Made by a program: the position numbers and the translations under genes. Shown in pieces: positions 35,201-44,743 of a DNA stretch of 64,000 bases. The notes under the pieces were generated by a model. It made no database searches. It was not told the DNA's origin and worked only from the letters and a program-made list of their open reading frames with translations. The first letter of the stretch is position 1, and the number at the start of each line of letters is the position of its first letter. Origin of the DNA: Obscuribacter phosphatis_A (lineage in GTDB: Bacteria; Cyanobacteriota; Vampirovibrionia; Obscuribacterales; Obscuribacteraceae); NCBI GenBank assembly GCA_017303615.1, contig JAFLCK010000027.1, positions 7,825 through 71,824 on the forward strand. Direction: 5' to 3'.

Positions 35201-36415
35201 CTATCGGTTCAACACCGAGTAAGATGGCTTGGCAAAGGGAGTCGAATTAATGTCGACTCCTTTTGTCATGTCCTGAGCCACTGTCTCTGCTCTAAGTTCT
35301 TTCTTCTTCTCTTCGCTGATGAATCTCTTTACCAAGTAATAGGTAAAGAGTCTCATGTCGACCAAATCTTGCGTGGTTGATCGGCTGCCAGCCTCTGCAA
35401 TTGGGTTTTTGACATTGGCTATTTTGCTTGGGCTGAAATCAAGCGATAGTCCTTCGAATATTGATGTCACAGTGGCAGTAGCTACCTGGCTGAAATGGGT
35501 GGAGCGCTCCATGGCGGCTCTTTCCAATAGGTCGGAGGCTTTGCGTAGAGAATCTTCTGAGATCTTCCCTGCATCAAGCAATTTGCGCACTCTTGATATA
35601 TAGCCTTCAAGAGCCATTTCTATAAAACTACTTTCTGATTTACCGAGGGCTTCTATTACACGACTGTATTTGCGCGACATCTTCATAATATCGGCGCCTT
35701 CCATTAGACAAAGTTCGCCCTCATCGCAGCTGAGTTCTCTCAATTCAACCAAGTTGTCGCTCATCAGATAGAAATCGCCTTTCATGATCAGGCGCAGAAA
35801 ATAATCGAGTTCGGAAAGATTCGAGAGTCTCTCATCAAAACCGCTCGCTTCTATTCCTGCCTTAAACATGACAGTGCCGAAATCGCCGACTAGATTTGTC
35901 AATGGAAATAGACAAGAACTTAGGACTTCGCCCCGGTAGTGAATGCGATTAGGTTCGAATCCATAAACAGGGAAGGCATTGAGATTGGCAGTGGCTAACT
36001 GAGGCGAAGACAGGGGTTCGCTGTACTCATCTATGAGTTGATAGCCAGTGGCAACCAAACTGAGCTGATCGTCTTTCTCAAAACACTTGACTGTGCTCTC
36101 TAGGGCTTCCGGACTTAGTATTGAGTCCTGCCTCATTAGCTTGATATAAGAGCCGAGGGACTGTTCCATCGCCAGATTGATTGATGCGTAAAAGCCCTGC
36201 GGTGAACCGGTGCGAAAATACTTGACCCTAGGGTCTTTTCGAGCATAGAGATCGACTATGGCGGCGCTGCCGTCATTGGAAAAGTCATCTACTATGATCA
36301 ATTCCAAATTCCAATGGGTTTGTCTGAGAACGCTCTCGACCGCCGGAGCCAGATGTCTCTCACCGTTGCGCAACGGCATAACTACTGTAATAAGCTTTTC
36401 TAAGCTGGAACTCAT
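35201..36415 (-). CDS. Family 2 glycosyltransferase
   Basis: A 404-residue GT-A-fold enzyme. V-V-M-P-L-R-N-G-E-R starts the nucleotide-sugar domain, followed by Q-T-H-W-N-L-E-L-I-I-V-D-D-F-S-N-D-G-S, and K-L-M-R-Q-D-S-I replaces the usual D-x-D region. The C-terminal 150 residues are helical and not part of the catalytic domain. It probably transfers a sugar to a cell-surface glycan in the cytoplasm or at the membrane face. Donor and acceptor are unknown. Isolated gene, convergent with rtcB. Confidence 0.88.
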   Translation of the reverse strand: MSSSLEKLITVVMPLRNGERHLAPAVESVLRQTHWNLELIIVDDFSNDGSAAIVDLYARKDPRVKYFRTGSPQGFYASINLAMEQSLGSYIKLMRQDSILSPEALESTVKCFEKDDQLSLVATGYQLIDEYSEPLSSPQLATANLNAFPVYGFEPNRIHYRGEVLSSCLFPLTNLVGDFGTVMFKAGIEASGFDERLSNLSELDYFLRLIMKGDFYLMSDNLVELRELSCDEGELCLMEGADIMKMSRKYSRVIEALGKSESSFIEMALEGYISRVRKLLDAGKISEDSLRKASDLLERAAMERSTHFSQVATATVTSIFEGLSLDFSPSKIANVKNPIAEAGSRSTTQDLVDMRLFTYYLVKRFISEEKKKELRAETVAQDMTKGVDINSTPFAKPSYSVLNR

Positions 36416-36673
36416 TTAGGTATCCTTCGAGTCTATGTAATAGATGGTCGAGTGGATATACGTTATCAACAGATTGATTTAGGTGGGCAATTTATTTGAT
36501 AACTCTCATTTTCGGGGCAACATAAGTTTAAGTGAAACGCCCAAATACTGAAGGTTTTGTTCTGATGTCAAGATTTGGTGCCGATTTGGGAATAATAGAA
36601 GTTAATTCTCGTAGTTTCAACTAAGAGCGGAAATTGCTAAAGCGGGGATGGCATCAAAACTATAGCCATACTA

Positions 36674-37624
36674 ATGATTTTATCCCTCTTCACTCTAATC
36701 GGTGGAGAATCTCATAACGCCCAGCATTCGACCAGGTTTGCGTCGGGTCGCTCAGCGGCCACGCTCTCTCAAAGCCAGATTATTGTTAATGTAGAGCGCC
36801 CTGAGCAGTTCCGCTACCTCGGGCAGCGAGATTTTCAAAAGTGGGCTCTCACCGCGGCCTCTTCAATAAAAGCCTTTTATAAAGACTATCCGCTAGAGCG
36901 TACTGTTATCACTGTGCATGCCGGGGCGGGCGATACTGTGCTCTATGGCGAGAGTACTTACAACGATGAACTAGGTCAAGGTGAAATTGAAGTACAAGTC
37001 GGGCGTGAGACTAGCTTCGAAAGTCTGATCACGAGCTGGACTCTTACCCATGAAATGGTTCATCTTACTTTCCCGATTGTTCATGAAGATGACCGTTGGC
37101 TGGCTGAAGGCATAGCCACCTATGTTGAACCGATAGCCAGGAAGCGCACCGGTCTAATCAGTGAAGAGCAAGTCTGGCAGGAGTTGGCGGAAGGCTTGCC
37201 TCAGGGCTTTAGCGAGGCCAGTCCGCCCTATCTGAGAATTGGCAATTTCAGAGGTACTCGCCATCGGGGTGAAATGTACTGGGGCGGCGCACTCTTTTGT
37301 TTGCTTGCCGATTTGAAGATAAGGGAGACCACTTCCAATAGTATGGGACTAGAGGATGCTCTCGTCTCAATCGTTAGAGAAGGTGGTACTTCTGCTTCCG
37401 ATTGGTCGGCAAGAAAGGCTCTTTCTGTAGCAGACGCCAAGCTTGGTAAACCTCTGTTATTGCCGCTCTTTGAGCAGTTTCAGGATGAAGAGGTAGAAGT
37501 GGACCTGCAAGAGTTATATAACAAGCTTGGTTTGGTCTATGACCAGGGAGAATTCAAGTTGCAGGATCAGGCTCCATTGCTTCCGATGCGGCTTGCTATT
37601 ACCAGCAATGCCGACGGTAAATAG
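36674..37624 (+). CDS. Secreted gluzincin-like metalloprotease
   Basis: At least 316 residues with a zinc-protease motif H-E-M-V-H (in T-H-E-M-V-H-L-T) and the gluzincin-type third ligand region W-L-A-E-G-I-A-T-Y-V-E about 20 residues later, as in peptidase MA-like proteins. The first ATG leaves only half a signal peptide. Codons upstream up to the stop at 36638 read G-I-K-T-I-A-I-L before that Met, which would complete a good Lys-plus-hydrophobic signal. The true start may therefore be a rare codon near 36653, next to GGGGATGG. It should be an exported peptidase; the substrate is unknown. Confidence 0.8.
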   Translation: MILSLFTLIGGESHNAQHSTRFASGRSAATLSQSQIIVNVERPEQFRYLGQRDFQKWALTAASSIKAFYKDYPLERTVITVHAGAGDTVLYGESTYNDELGQGEIEVQVGRETSFESLITSWTLTHEMVHLTFPIVHEDDRWLAEGIATYVEPIARKRTGLISEEQVWQELAEGLPQGFSEASPPYLRIGNFRGTRHRGEMYWGGALFCLLADLKIRETTSNSMGLEDALVSIVREGGTSASDWSARKALSVADAKLGKPLLLPLFEQFQDEEVEVDLQELYNKLGLVYDQGEFKLQDQAPLLPMRLAITSNADGK

Positions 37625-37673
37625 AAATATAAATAGAATCGTGTTTGAAGGCTAGCCTCAAGAGCTGCAGCGC

Positions 37674-38639
37674 CTAGAGCTTGAGTGATTTTTTGAGGAA
37701 GTCGGCGATATCGTCGAGTAAATAGGCTGGCAGGTTTGCCTGCTGAGCGTATTCCGATGGCACCGATAAGGCGCCGATATCACCTTCTACAAAGAGATGG
37801 TTGAGTTTCTCATAAGACCTGAATGTGAAGTTAGGGTTTGCAGACAAAAGCTCTTTCCAGGCTTCAAACTCATCCATGTTGACTTGATAGTCTCTTTCTC
37901 CCTGCACCAAGAGAACAGGCTTATCTAATGCTTTTGCCAGTGCATTGGTATTTAGTTTATGCAGTGATTGAAAGTATGGCAGGGGAAGACCAAGCGGAAG
38001 CTCTGAGGACAAGCGTTTCTGCTTTTCCTCGCTCTGAGCTTGAGCTCTAGCCTCGTTATCACCGCTGCCTGCCATCAGTAACTTGAGAGTTTCGACTTGC
38101 TTTGCTGTGGTCTCAACTATAGTTTCAGTGAGCCCAGACTCTGGTGCATACTTGAGTAGATAGCGCATTTGTCTGATGATCAGATCTTCAAGGGGCGAAT
38201 AAGACGCCGCTAGCATAATTCCCAGACTGGCACTGCTATTTGCGAGAAGATAGGGGATACAACTGCCGCCCAAGCTGTGACCAAGCAAGGCTATTTGTTC
38301 ATACTGGCTTTGGAAATGCTCGACCAGCGTCAGTACTTCATCGATTGTCTCGTTAAAGACGGTGATCTCTTCTTCCGGCAGGGCGGCAAAGCGGCTTTGA
38401 TGAGTGAAGGTTCTCTTGTCGAATGAAAATACAGCAAGATTAATCCTTTCAACTAGTCCTGCCGCCAGATCTGAAAAGACCCTTACCCCGCCGACCTGTT
38501 CTTCACGACCGTGCGGACCGGAACCATGCACCAAGATAAGAAGAGCCTTGGGCTCAGAATTTCTTGCTGGCTTAAACAGGGTGCCATTGACAGACCAGGG
38601 GAGTTCTATTGTTAGGTCTTTAGAAATTTCAAGGTTCAT
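37674..38639 (-). CDS. Alpha/beta hydrolase
   Basis: A 321-residue cytosolic serine hydrolase (no signal peptide). L-V-H-G-S-G-P-H-G-R lies near the oxyanion site, the nucleophile elbow is G-H-S-L-G-G, an acid candidate is in V-Q-G-E-R-D-Y-Q-V, and the catalytic His is in K-L-N-H-L-F-V-E-G. The C-terminal half is typical of YqiA/dienelactone-hydrolase-like esterases. Substrate unknown. Transcribed alone, divergent from topB. Confidence 0.9.
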   Translation of the reverse strand: MNLEISKDLTIELPWSVNGTLFKPARNSEPKALLILVHGSGPHGREEQVGGVRVFSDLAAGLVERINLAVFSFDKRTFTHQSRFAALPEEEITVFNETIDEVLTLVEHFQSQYEQIALLGHSLGGSCIPYLLANSSASLGIMLAASYSPLEDLIIRQMRYLLKYAPESGLTETIVETTAKQVETLKLLMAGSGDNEARAQAQSEEKQKRLSSELPLGLPLPYFQSLHKLNTNALAKALDKPVLLVQGERDYQVNMDEFEAWKELLSANPNFTFRSYEKLNHLFVEGDIGALSVPSEYAQQANLPAYLLDDIADFLKKSLKL

Positions 38640-38781
38640 ACTGATGTTGGATGGGTGATAGTTGTATGTTTTGTTTATCTATTGAATATGCGTAGCTTAT
38701 CGTTTTGGGCCGTTTGAAAAGCGCGGCTAATGTTTTAAAGTATCACTGTTAACCGGTCGCCTTGCCTTACTTGGTGTATAT

Positions 38782-41550
38782 ATGAAGGTTATTCTAGCCG
38801 AGAAGCCGTCGGTTGCTCGCGACATCGCTAGTGTCGTGGGTGCCAAGACAAAGAAAGACGGATACTTTGAAGGTAACGGTTATGCCGTCACCTATGCCTT
38901 CGGCCACCTGGTCACCTTGGCAGAGCCGGAGGAAATGAATCCAGCCTGGGGCAGTCCGTGGCGTCTGGAACAACTGCCGATGATTCCAGAGCAGTGGAAG
39001 TACAGCGTAGTTGATAAGTCGCGCTCGCAGTTCAATATAATCAAGAAACTTTTTCTTGCCTCAGAAACTGATTCGATCATCTGCGCAACTGACGCCGGAC
39101 GCGAAGGTGAGCATATTTTTCGGCTCATTTATATGCTTACTGCCTGTAAGAAACCAGTGGAACGTCTTTGGATTAGCTCGCTCACCGCAGACGCCATCAA
39201 AGATGGGCTGTCCAAACTGAAACCATCAAGCCAATTCGACAATTTAGCCAGTGCCGCCAGTGCCCGGGCTCATGCCGACTGGGTGGTGGGTTTGAATTTT
39301 ACCCGCGCCTATACATCTATCAATCGTGAACTTTGCACCATCGGACGTGTGCAGACTCCCACTCTGGCGCTGATTGTCGAAAGACAGAAAGCCATAGATA
39401 ACTTTCAATCGACACCTTTCTATGAGATCTTCGCTGCCTTCCAGCCAGGCTTTACTGCCCGCTACATAACTGAAGGCAACGACCCCCAGACCAAAATCAA
39501 AGATAAGAAACTGGCAGAGCAGGTGGTCAAAGACACCAAGCCGATCGAGACCGGCAAGGTTCTTTCTGTCGTCAATAGCGAAAAGAAGTCGAAGGCACCG
39601 GCTCTCTATGATTTGCTCACTCTGCAAAAAGAAGCAAATAAACGCTTCGGCTATACAGCCCAAGAGACTCTCAATCTGGCTCAAAGCCTTTACGAGAGCG
39701 AAAAGCTCATTTCTTATCCAAGGACTGAATCTCGCCATCTCTCCAATGACATGGTTGATGAGCTGCCTCGCATAGTTTCCTCTCTTTTGAAGGCGCCAAT
39801 CACAAGTCAAAAGGTGAAAGATGCCTTTAAAAAAGAAGGTATCGTACCTGGTGCCATCACCGCCAGTTTGTTGAAGCCCAAGCTCTCGAAAGCTTATGTT
39901 GACGATGCGAAGTTAACCGACCACCACGCCATCATTCCAACATTCAATCAAGCTCCTGCTAATCTCAACGATAAACTCAAGAATATCTATGAGCTTGTGG
40001 TGGCTCGCTTCTTGTCTATCTTTTTGCCGCCGGAAGTGCGAGATGAGACGGTTGTGCTGATTGCTCTCGGTCAACACAAGTTTAGGGCGAAGGGCTCGGT
40101 GATAAGAGATGAGGGCTGGACTGTCGTTGATCCTAAGTCTAAGGAAGGTAAAGACGGCAAGGAAGCTAAGGCTAAGAAGAAGACCAAAGATAAAGATGGC
40201 AAAGATTCGAAGGAAGGCGGCTCAAAGGACGATGACGATGAGATGCAGGAGCTGCCTGCTCTTAACGTCGGTGATGAGCTGGTTAAGGATAAGGTTGAAC
40301 TGAAAGAGCGCAAGACATCTGCGCCTAAGCCTTACGACGACGCCAGCTTGTTGACTGCAATGAAGAACGCCGGTCAAGAACTAGACGACGAAGATTTGGC
40401 TAGCTATATGAAGCAGAAGGGTCTGGGCACGCCGGCTACTCGAGCGGCGATTATTGAACGCCTTTTGCAGACAGGCTATGTAGAGAGGCAAAAGAAGAGT
40501 CTCTTGCCTACCCTGAAAGGCAAAACTTTGATTGAGCAAGTGCACCAGAATCTCAAAGATATTGCCCTCACTGCAAACTGGGAACAGAAACTTGCCGATA
40601 TGCAGGACGGGAAGCTTGAGAGCCGTGTTTTCGATCAAGGTATAGCCGATTTTGTCAGAGCGCTTTTGCCTGATGTGGCTGCATCCGCCGGTCAAGCTAT
40701 GATCAAAGCCGGTACCGGCATCGGTATGTGTCCTCATTGTAAGCGCGGCGTCGTGAGACCTACGCCCAAAGGGGCTGGATGCAATCGGTGGAAAGAAGGT
40801 TGCACATTCAATATCTGGCGCGAGCAGAGAGGGAAGAGTCTCACCGATGCCCAAATTAAGGATCTGGTAGAAAATCGCTGTACCAAAGTAATCAAAGGCT
40901 TCAAGAAGAAGGACGGCTCTGGCACCTATGATGCTCGTTTAGTTGTTAACGAAGAGGGCAAGGTAGAAGTCTCATTTGATACCGGTGACGGTGAAGGCGA
41001 TGAGCGCTCATCGGCGAGAAAGACCGGCGGCAATGGCGGTGGCGGTGCCGGTGGCAGAGCTGGTTATGCTGGCGAGAATTATCGCACCGCAGGTGGTGTC
41101 TCCTCTGATGGGTATGGTGGCGCTGCGGGTGAGGGCTCTGCCGCGATTGATTTTGGTTCTTGCCCGCAATGTCACGATGGCAAACTGCGCTTGTCTGCTA
41201 AAGCACTTGGTTGCAGCCGTTGGCGCGAAGGCTGCAAATTTACCATCTGGCGGCGCCAGTACGGTAGAGAAATAGATGCCAAAAGCATAAAGGACTTACT
41301 CGACAATAAATCTACTGAAGTGCTCGAGGGCTTTCCGAAGAAGTCTGGGTCTGGCACTTACAGTGCCAAGCTGGTTATGGCTGATGACTACAAGATAAAT
41401 CTCTCGTTCCCGCAGCCGGCGAGAAGACCGACCGGTACCGAACCCGAAGAGTCTGCGCGCCCAAGCGAAGGTGTGGGTGCTGCCGGTGCGGCAGGGGTTG
41501 GTGCTGCTGGTGCCGATAAGTTGAACCAGGATTCTGATGATTCGGATTGA
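38782..41550 (+). CDS. topB: DNA topoisomerase III with duplicated zinc-ribbon tail
   Basis: A 922-residue type IA topoisomerase. The TOPRIM domain starts at residue 1 (V-I-L-A-E-K-P-S-V-A-R-D-I-A) with C-A-T-D-A-G-R-E-G-E. The strand-cleaving Tyr is in L-I-S-Y-P-R-T-E-S-R. A Lys/Asp/Glu-rich insertion lies at about residues 450-495. After the core come two copies of a zinc-ribbon-like module with C-P-x-C...G-C-x-R-W-(K/R)-E-G-C-x-F-x-I-W-R. Each is followed by the same G-S-G-T-Y tail, and they are separated by a Gly-rich linker. It relaxes or decatenates DNA in the cytoplasm. The tail probably binds single-stranded DNA. Confidence 0.94.
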   Translation: MKVILAEKPSVARDIASVVGAKTKKDGYFEGNGYAVTYAFGHLVTLAEPEEMNPAWGSPWRLEQLPMIPEQWKYSVVDKSRSQFNIIKKLFLASETDSIICATDAGREGEHIFRLIYMLTACKKPVERLWISSLTADAIKDGLSKLKPSSQFDNLASAASARAHADWVVGLNFTRAYTSINRELCTIGRVQTPTLALIVERQKAIDNFQSTPFYEIFAAFQPGFTARYITEGNDPQTKIKDKKLAEQVVKDTKPIETGKVLSVVNSEKKSKAPALYDLLTLQKEANKRFGYTAQETLNLAQSLYESEKLISYPRTESRHLSNDMVDELPRIVSSLLKAPITSQKVKDAFKKEGIVPGAITASLLKPKLSKAYVDDAKLTDHHAIIPTFNQAPANLNDKLKNIYELVVARFLSIFLPPEVRDETVVLIALGQHKFRAKGSVIRDEGWTVVDPKSKEGKDGKEAKAKKKTKDKDGKDSKEGGSKDDDDEMQELPALNVGDELVKDKVELKERKTSAPKPYDDASLLTAMKNAGQELDDEDLASYMKQKGLGTPATRAAIIERLLQTGYVERQKKSLLPTLKGKTLIEQVHQNLKDIALTANWEQKLADMQDGKLESRVFDQGIADFVRALLPDVAASAGQAMIKAGTGIGMCPHCKRGVVRPTPKGAGCNRWKEGCTFNIWREQRGKSLTDAQIKDLVENRCTKVIKGFKKKDGSGTYDARLVVNEEGKVEVSFDTGDGEGDERSSARKTGGNGGGGAGGRAGYAGENYRTAGGVSSDGYGGAAGEGSAAIDFGSCPQCHDGKLRLSAKALGCSRWREGCKFTIWRRQYGREIDAKSIKDLLDNKSTEVLEGFPKKSGSGTYSAKLVMADDYKINLSFPQPARRPTGTEPEESARPSEGVGAAGAAGVGAAGADKLNQDSDDSD

Positions 41551-41999
41551 TGATTTTGTTTTGATTGAGCTTAAAGCTGTTGTCTTAAATTGATGTGTCG
41601 CTTTGTCAATTTGTTGACAGCTGACCGAGGAGCCGTATTTCCTTTATTAGCTCCATAGTTCTCTGAGACTTGGGACGATGCTGAAGTAAGTCTTTATAGT
41701 CCATGTAGTGTACTAAAGGAGTGTTTTGTATATCGAATACCGGAGGATTTGGAAGAAGTCCGGTTCATTGATTGATTGATTGATTGATTGATGATCCGCT
41801 AATTATGGCTGTGTGATTGCACATTTAGGGTGCATTCTTTTGTCAATATTATATTCTCACTCCTCTTGATGCTGAAGCCATTGATGCTTTCGTTTTGCGG
41901 CGAGTCTGAGCCGATTCCAATACGGGGATGGAGCAACCTTGACTTAATGAGGTATAGTGGAGTTCAGTGAAGTAATTGGATATTTTGGGGATCGAGTGC
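41551..41999. other. Intergenic region before the cassette array
   Basis: No gene seen. The only feature is an ATTG microsatellite at 41767-41790. The last 60 bases share similarity with the region before the third cassette TPR gene (around 45060-45118): a GGTATA-T-GGAGTT block, then GGGG, then the TTG start. They probably hold the cassette promoter and ribosome site. Confidence 0.6.
41767..41790. repeat. ATTG microsatellite
   Basis: Six perfect tandem ATTG units in the gap between topB and the cassette array. The four-base unit could vary by slippage, but it lies outside any gene. Confidence 0.95.
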
Positions 42000-42629
42000 T
42001 TGCTATTTGATTTCAGAGTGAATTTCTATTCCGATTCATGCTGTATCTTGGCAGTGGCTTATTTGATTGTTGGCACAGTTAGCACTGTAGAAGCAAAAGC
42101 TCCTTCAGCTGCGGAAGTGGAGAAGCAACTTGCCGAGGTTGAGGGAATCCTTAAGAAAGATCCAAAGGACATTGCGGCTCTAGACAGACGAATCGCTGGT
42201 TTGAACCTTTTGGGAAGAACTCGAGAAGCAAATGAACTGTGTGACGAAGCTCTCAAGATCGAGAGTAACCGAGGGTTCTTGTGGTTCAATAAGGGGTATT
42301 GTAGGTATACTGAAGGTCGATGGCTCGATGCGATTACTTTTTTTGAAAAAGCATCTACATACGGAAATTTTGATGGCTTAGTTCTTGAAGCTATATGTTT
42401 CCGCAAATTGGGCAAGTTTTCGGAATGTATTGAGTTTACTAGCAAATGGATTGATCGAAAGCATGATCAATCTGGACTGTTCTTTATTCGTGGACTTGCT
42501 CGGCATGCGTTGAAGCAGTCGAAGCAGTTGGTTTGCTTGGATTTGAGAAGAGCTTTGGAACTGGCGCCAGGAGAAGAAAGTATTTTGAAGGGATACGAGA
42601 AGATTTGCCTGGAGGCTGACAATAAGTAG
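42000..42629 (+). CDS. Cassette 1 first gene: secreted TPR-like protein
   Basis: About 209 residues from TTG at 42000; the frame extends to TTG at 41976. I chose 42000 because the GGGG-N5-8-TTG context aligns with cassette 3. A hydrophobic signal segment (I-L-A-V-A-Y-L-I-V-G) ends near V-E-A-K-A. The mature part has two to three TPR-like helices and the family pattern: L-K-K-D-P-K-D-I, A-G-L-N-L-L-G-R, C-D-E-A-L-K, K-G-Y-C-R-Y, E-C-I-E-F, R-G-L-A-R-H-A-L-K-Q-S-K-Q-L-V-C. It is paralogous to the genes at 43656, 45119 and 46902. The second cassette gene starts directly at its stop. Confidence 0.8.
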   Translation: MLFDFRVNFYSDSCCILAVAYLIVGTVSTVEAKAPSAAEVEKQLAEVEGILKKDPKDIAALDRRIAGLNLLGRTREANELCDEALKIESNRGFLWFNKGYCRYTEGRWLDAITFFEKASTYGNFDGLVLEAICFRKLGKFSECIEFTSKWIDRKHDQSGLFFIRGLARHALKQSKQLVCLDLRRALELAPGEESILKGYEKICLEADNK

Positions 42630-43439
42630 ATGGATTCTTCTGATGATGAGTTTGTCGACTTTGAATCGAGAGAAAGAAAGTTGGCTTCAGAGCGCTTAAC
42701 CGGAGCTTTATTCCCAGAGGATGCAAGCCATAAGACATCCATATCCCAGAACGATACCAATAGAAGCGGTTTAAGACCATCTGACCCGTTGAGCCTCGCG
42801 AATAGGACGGACACTACCGGTTCAGAGAATAGAGTTGCTCAGCCAACCCAAGATCTTCGTCCCCTGGACCAATCTGATCCAACCAAAGTTTCCAAAGCGC
42901 AGCCCTCGAAAGACCCTATAAGTCAGAGTCTGGCAAGTTCGGAACAAACTGAGACGCAGTCTGGTCCTGACAGGCGTTCGGTTCCTGTTTTGACAGGTGA
43001 AGTGTCAACTTCGAGTTTGAAACCCGGGGCTGTTCCTCTCAGTAAAGAAACAAATCTAGAGTCTTCACGGTAGCATACAGACCGGGGTGGTCAGCCTTTG
43101 CCGTGTCGATCAGATTCACCAGTTTCAGATAGTGGTGAGACCTCCGGACCCAAACTTCTAGATAAGTCATTGGCATCTGGACCCTTGCCGAATAAATCAG
43201 AGAATCAAGAAAGAGCATCAGTAGCTGGCGCTCCACAAGCTAGTCCATCCGAGCTGTCTAGAATAAGCTGTGCCGATAGAAGTGATAAGCGCATTACTGA
43301 TACCGAGCCTAAAGAGTCTGCGGCAAGAAACGTTGGTGCGCTGGATGCGGGTGCTGGCGTCTCGTCCAGAGATAGAGGCGCTTTTCAGTCTGAACAATCT
43401 AAGTTCGCAGATCGGGAATCTTCAGGAATAGAGGCTTAG
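42630..43439 (+). pseudogene. Cassette 1 second gene, broken by an in-frame TAG
   Basis: ATG at 42630 follows the TPR stop without a gap. The first 147 codons (Ser/Pro/Asp-rich, with K-D-P-I-S-Q-S-L-A) match the start of the 877-residue protein at 47523. They end at TAG 43071-43073, where the intact copy has CAA in S-R-Q-N-A-D-R-G-G-Q. The same frame then continues to match (D-R-G-G-Q-P-L-P-x-R-S-D-S-P) as far as 43439. There a one-base loss relative to the intact copy and another stop end the similarity. The rest of the protein, including the LysM-like end, is absent. Confidence 0.8.
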
Positions 43440-43655
43440 GTAATCCCGTACCCCCAGTGGCAAGTGAATCTTGTTTGTCGTTTCAAGTCTTCGAGCATAG
43501 GCATCTTAAACCTTTGAAGATGATTCACAGCTGTCGTGTGAGGATAGGAGGCTTGAAAGAGAACGAATGATTTGAAGTTGAGTCATCTACTGAGTTAAGT
43601 GAGTCAGTTATAGTATTCTGACATGAAAACTTACGCCATTGGAGGATGAAGTTAG

Positions 43656-44279
43656 TTGCTGATTAGGATACTGAGTTCAAAGTTAAAGAGTCTCAGCCTT
43701 GTGCTTCTATTCGTTTGCCTTTCTTTACCTTCAGCTGTGCTAGCGGAAAAGAAGAAGTATTCAAAATCTGAGCTTGAGCAGAGTCTTGTTGAGATTGAAC
43801 TGCGGCTAAAGAAGAATCCTCATGATATGGATATGTTGGAAAGCAAGGTGGCTACGCTTGAGGTTCTAGGTAGAAGAAGCGAGGCGGAGCAGATTTGTGA
43901 GAGCGCAGTGAAGGCTGGTGTCGATAGACCCTTTATATGGAGATTTTTGGGATTTTGTAAGTATAAGGAGAGAAATTGGTCAGAGGCTTTACCACTTTTC
44001 AAAAGAGCTGAGAGTATGGGCGAATCGGGTAGTGCTGGTTTTGTAGCTTACTGCCTGCGAAGGTTGGGTAGGCACGAGGAGTGTTTGAAGTTTACCAATG
44101 AGAAAATTCAGCAATATCCAAATGATGCCATCCTCTACCTGGGTAGGGGGCTTGCTAGGCAAGCGCTACAGCAGTCAAAGACATTGGTTTGTGCAGATCT
44201 GTGGAAGGCTGCGCAGCTAGATCCATCACTTATCGATGTCCATCGGAAAAGCTGTTCTGAGGAAGATTCAAGCAAATGA
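43656..44279 (+). CDS. Cassette 2 first gene: secreted TPR-like protein
   Basis: 207 residues from TTG at 43656, backed by an excellent ribosome site GGAGGATGA at 43641-43649. The signal peptide is clear (L-S-L-V-L-L-F-V-C-L-S-L-P-S-A-V-L-A). The mature region carries the family features: L-K-K-N-P-H-D-M, V-A-T-L-E-V-L-G-R, F-C-K-Y-K-E-R-N-W, E-C-L-K-F, R-G-L-A-R-Q-A-L-Q-Q-S-K-T-L-V-C-A-D-L. Paralogue of the other three. The stop overlaps the ATG of the next gene (ATGA at 44276-44279). Confidence 0.85.
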   Translation: MLIRILSSKLKSLSLVLLFVCLSLPSAVLAEKKKYSKSELEQSLVEIELRLKKNPHDMDMLESKVATLEVLGRRSEAEQICESAVKAGVDRPFIWRFLGFCKYKERNWSEALPLFKRAESMGESGSAGFVAYCLRRLGRHEECLKFTNEKIQQYPNDAILYLGRGLARQALQQSKTLVCADLWKAAQLDPSLIDVHRKSCSEEDSSK

Positions 44280-44743
44280 AGGAAGGGTTTGATGCTAGTG
44301 AAATCTCCGAGGGTTTATTGGCTGAATCAACTGCCAACTCGAACGTAGGAAAGTCTTTCGATAATCCAAAAAGTCCAAATGATTCAAGTCCTCAATCTGA
44401 TGCCGCTTTGCCCCCGTCGGAGAAATCACCAGCTGGGGAGCTTGGACCGGAGACTTCAGCAAGTAATGCTAGTGTCGCAAGCCCTAACCAAGAGTTTCGT
44501 TCTCCCGCCTCTGCGGATGCCGCCAAAACATCCAAAGCCCAGCCTTCGAAAGATCCTATAAGACAGAGTTTAGCTGATTCCTTTTCAACAAATAACGCGC
44601 CTGCGGATCTCTATTCTCGAAAAGTTGTTGGCTGGTCTATTTCTAATCATGTGTCTCTAAGCCTGCACTCTGGAGCTCATCCTCTAGTTCATTCTGATTG
44701 CGGCTCTCAGTATGCAAGCACTGAATTCCGCAATATTCTCTGA
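44276..44743 (+). pseudogene. Cassette 2 second gene fused to a transposase fragment
   Basis: A 155-codon chimera. Codons 1 to about 110 are the Ser/Pro-rich N-terminus shared by the cassette family (A-A-K-T-S-K-A-Q-P-S-K-D-P-I-R-Q-S-L-A-D). At about 44606 the frame continues directly into an IS3-type transposase (D-L-Y-S-R-K-V-V-G-W-S-I). That part has an internal deletion relative to the copy at 46081, and the frame ends at TGA 44741-44743, where the other copy has TGG. The product, if made, lacks the whole C-terminal part of the 877-residue protein. Confidence 0.75.

Noticed and set aside
35945..35965. tRNA T-loop-like GGTTCGAATCC match
   Set aside because: Lies inside a well-supported glycosyltransferase gene and has no cloverleaf around it.
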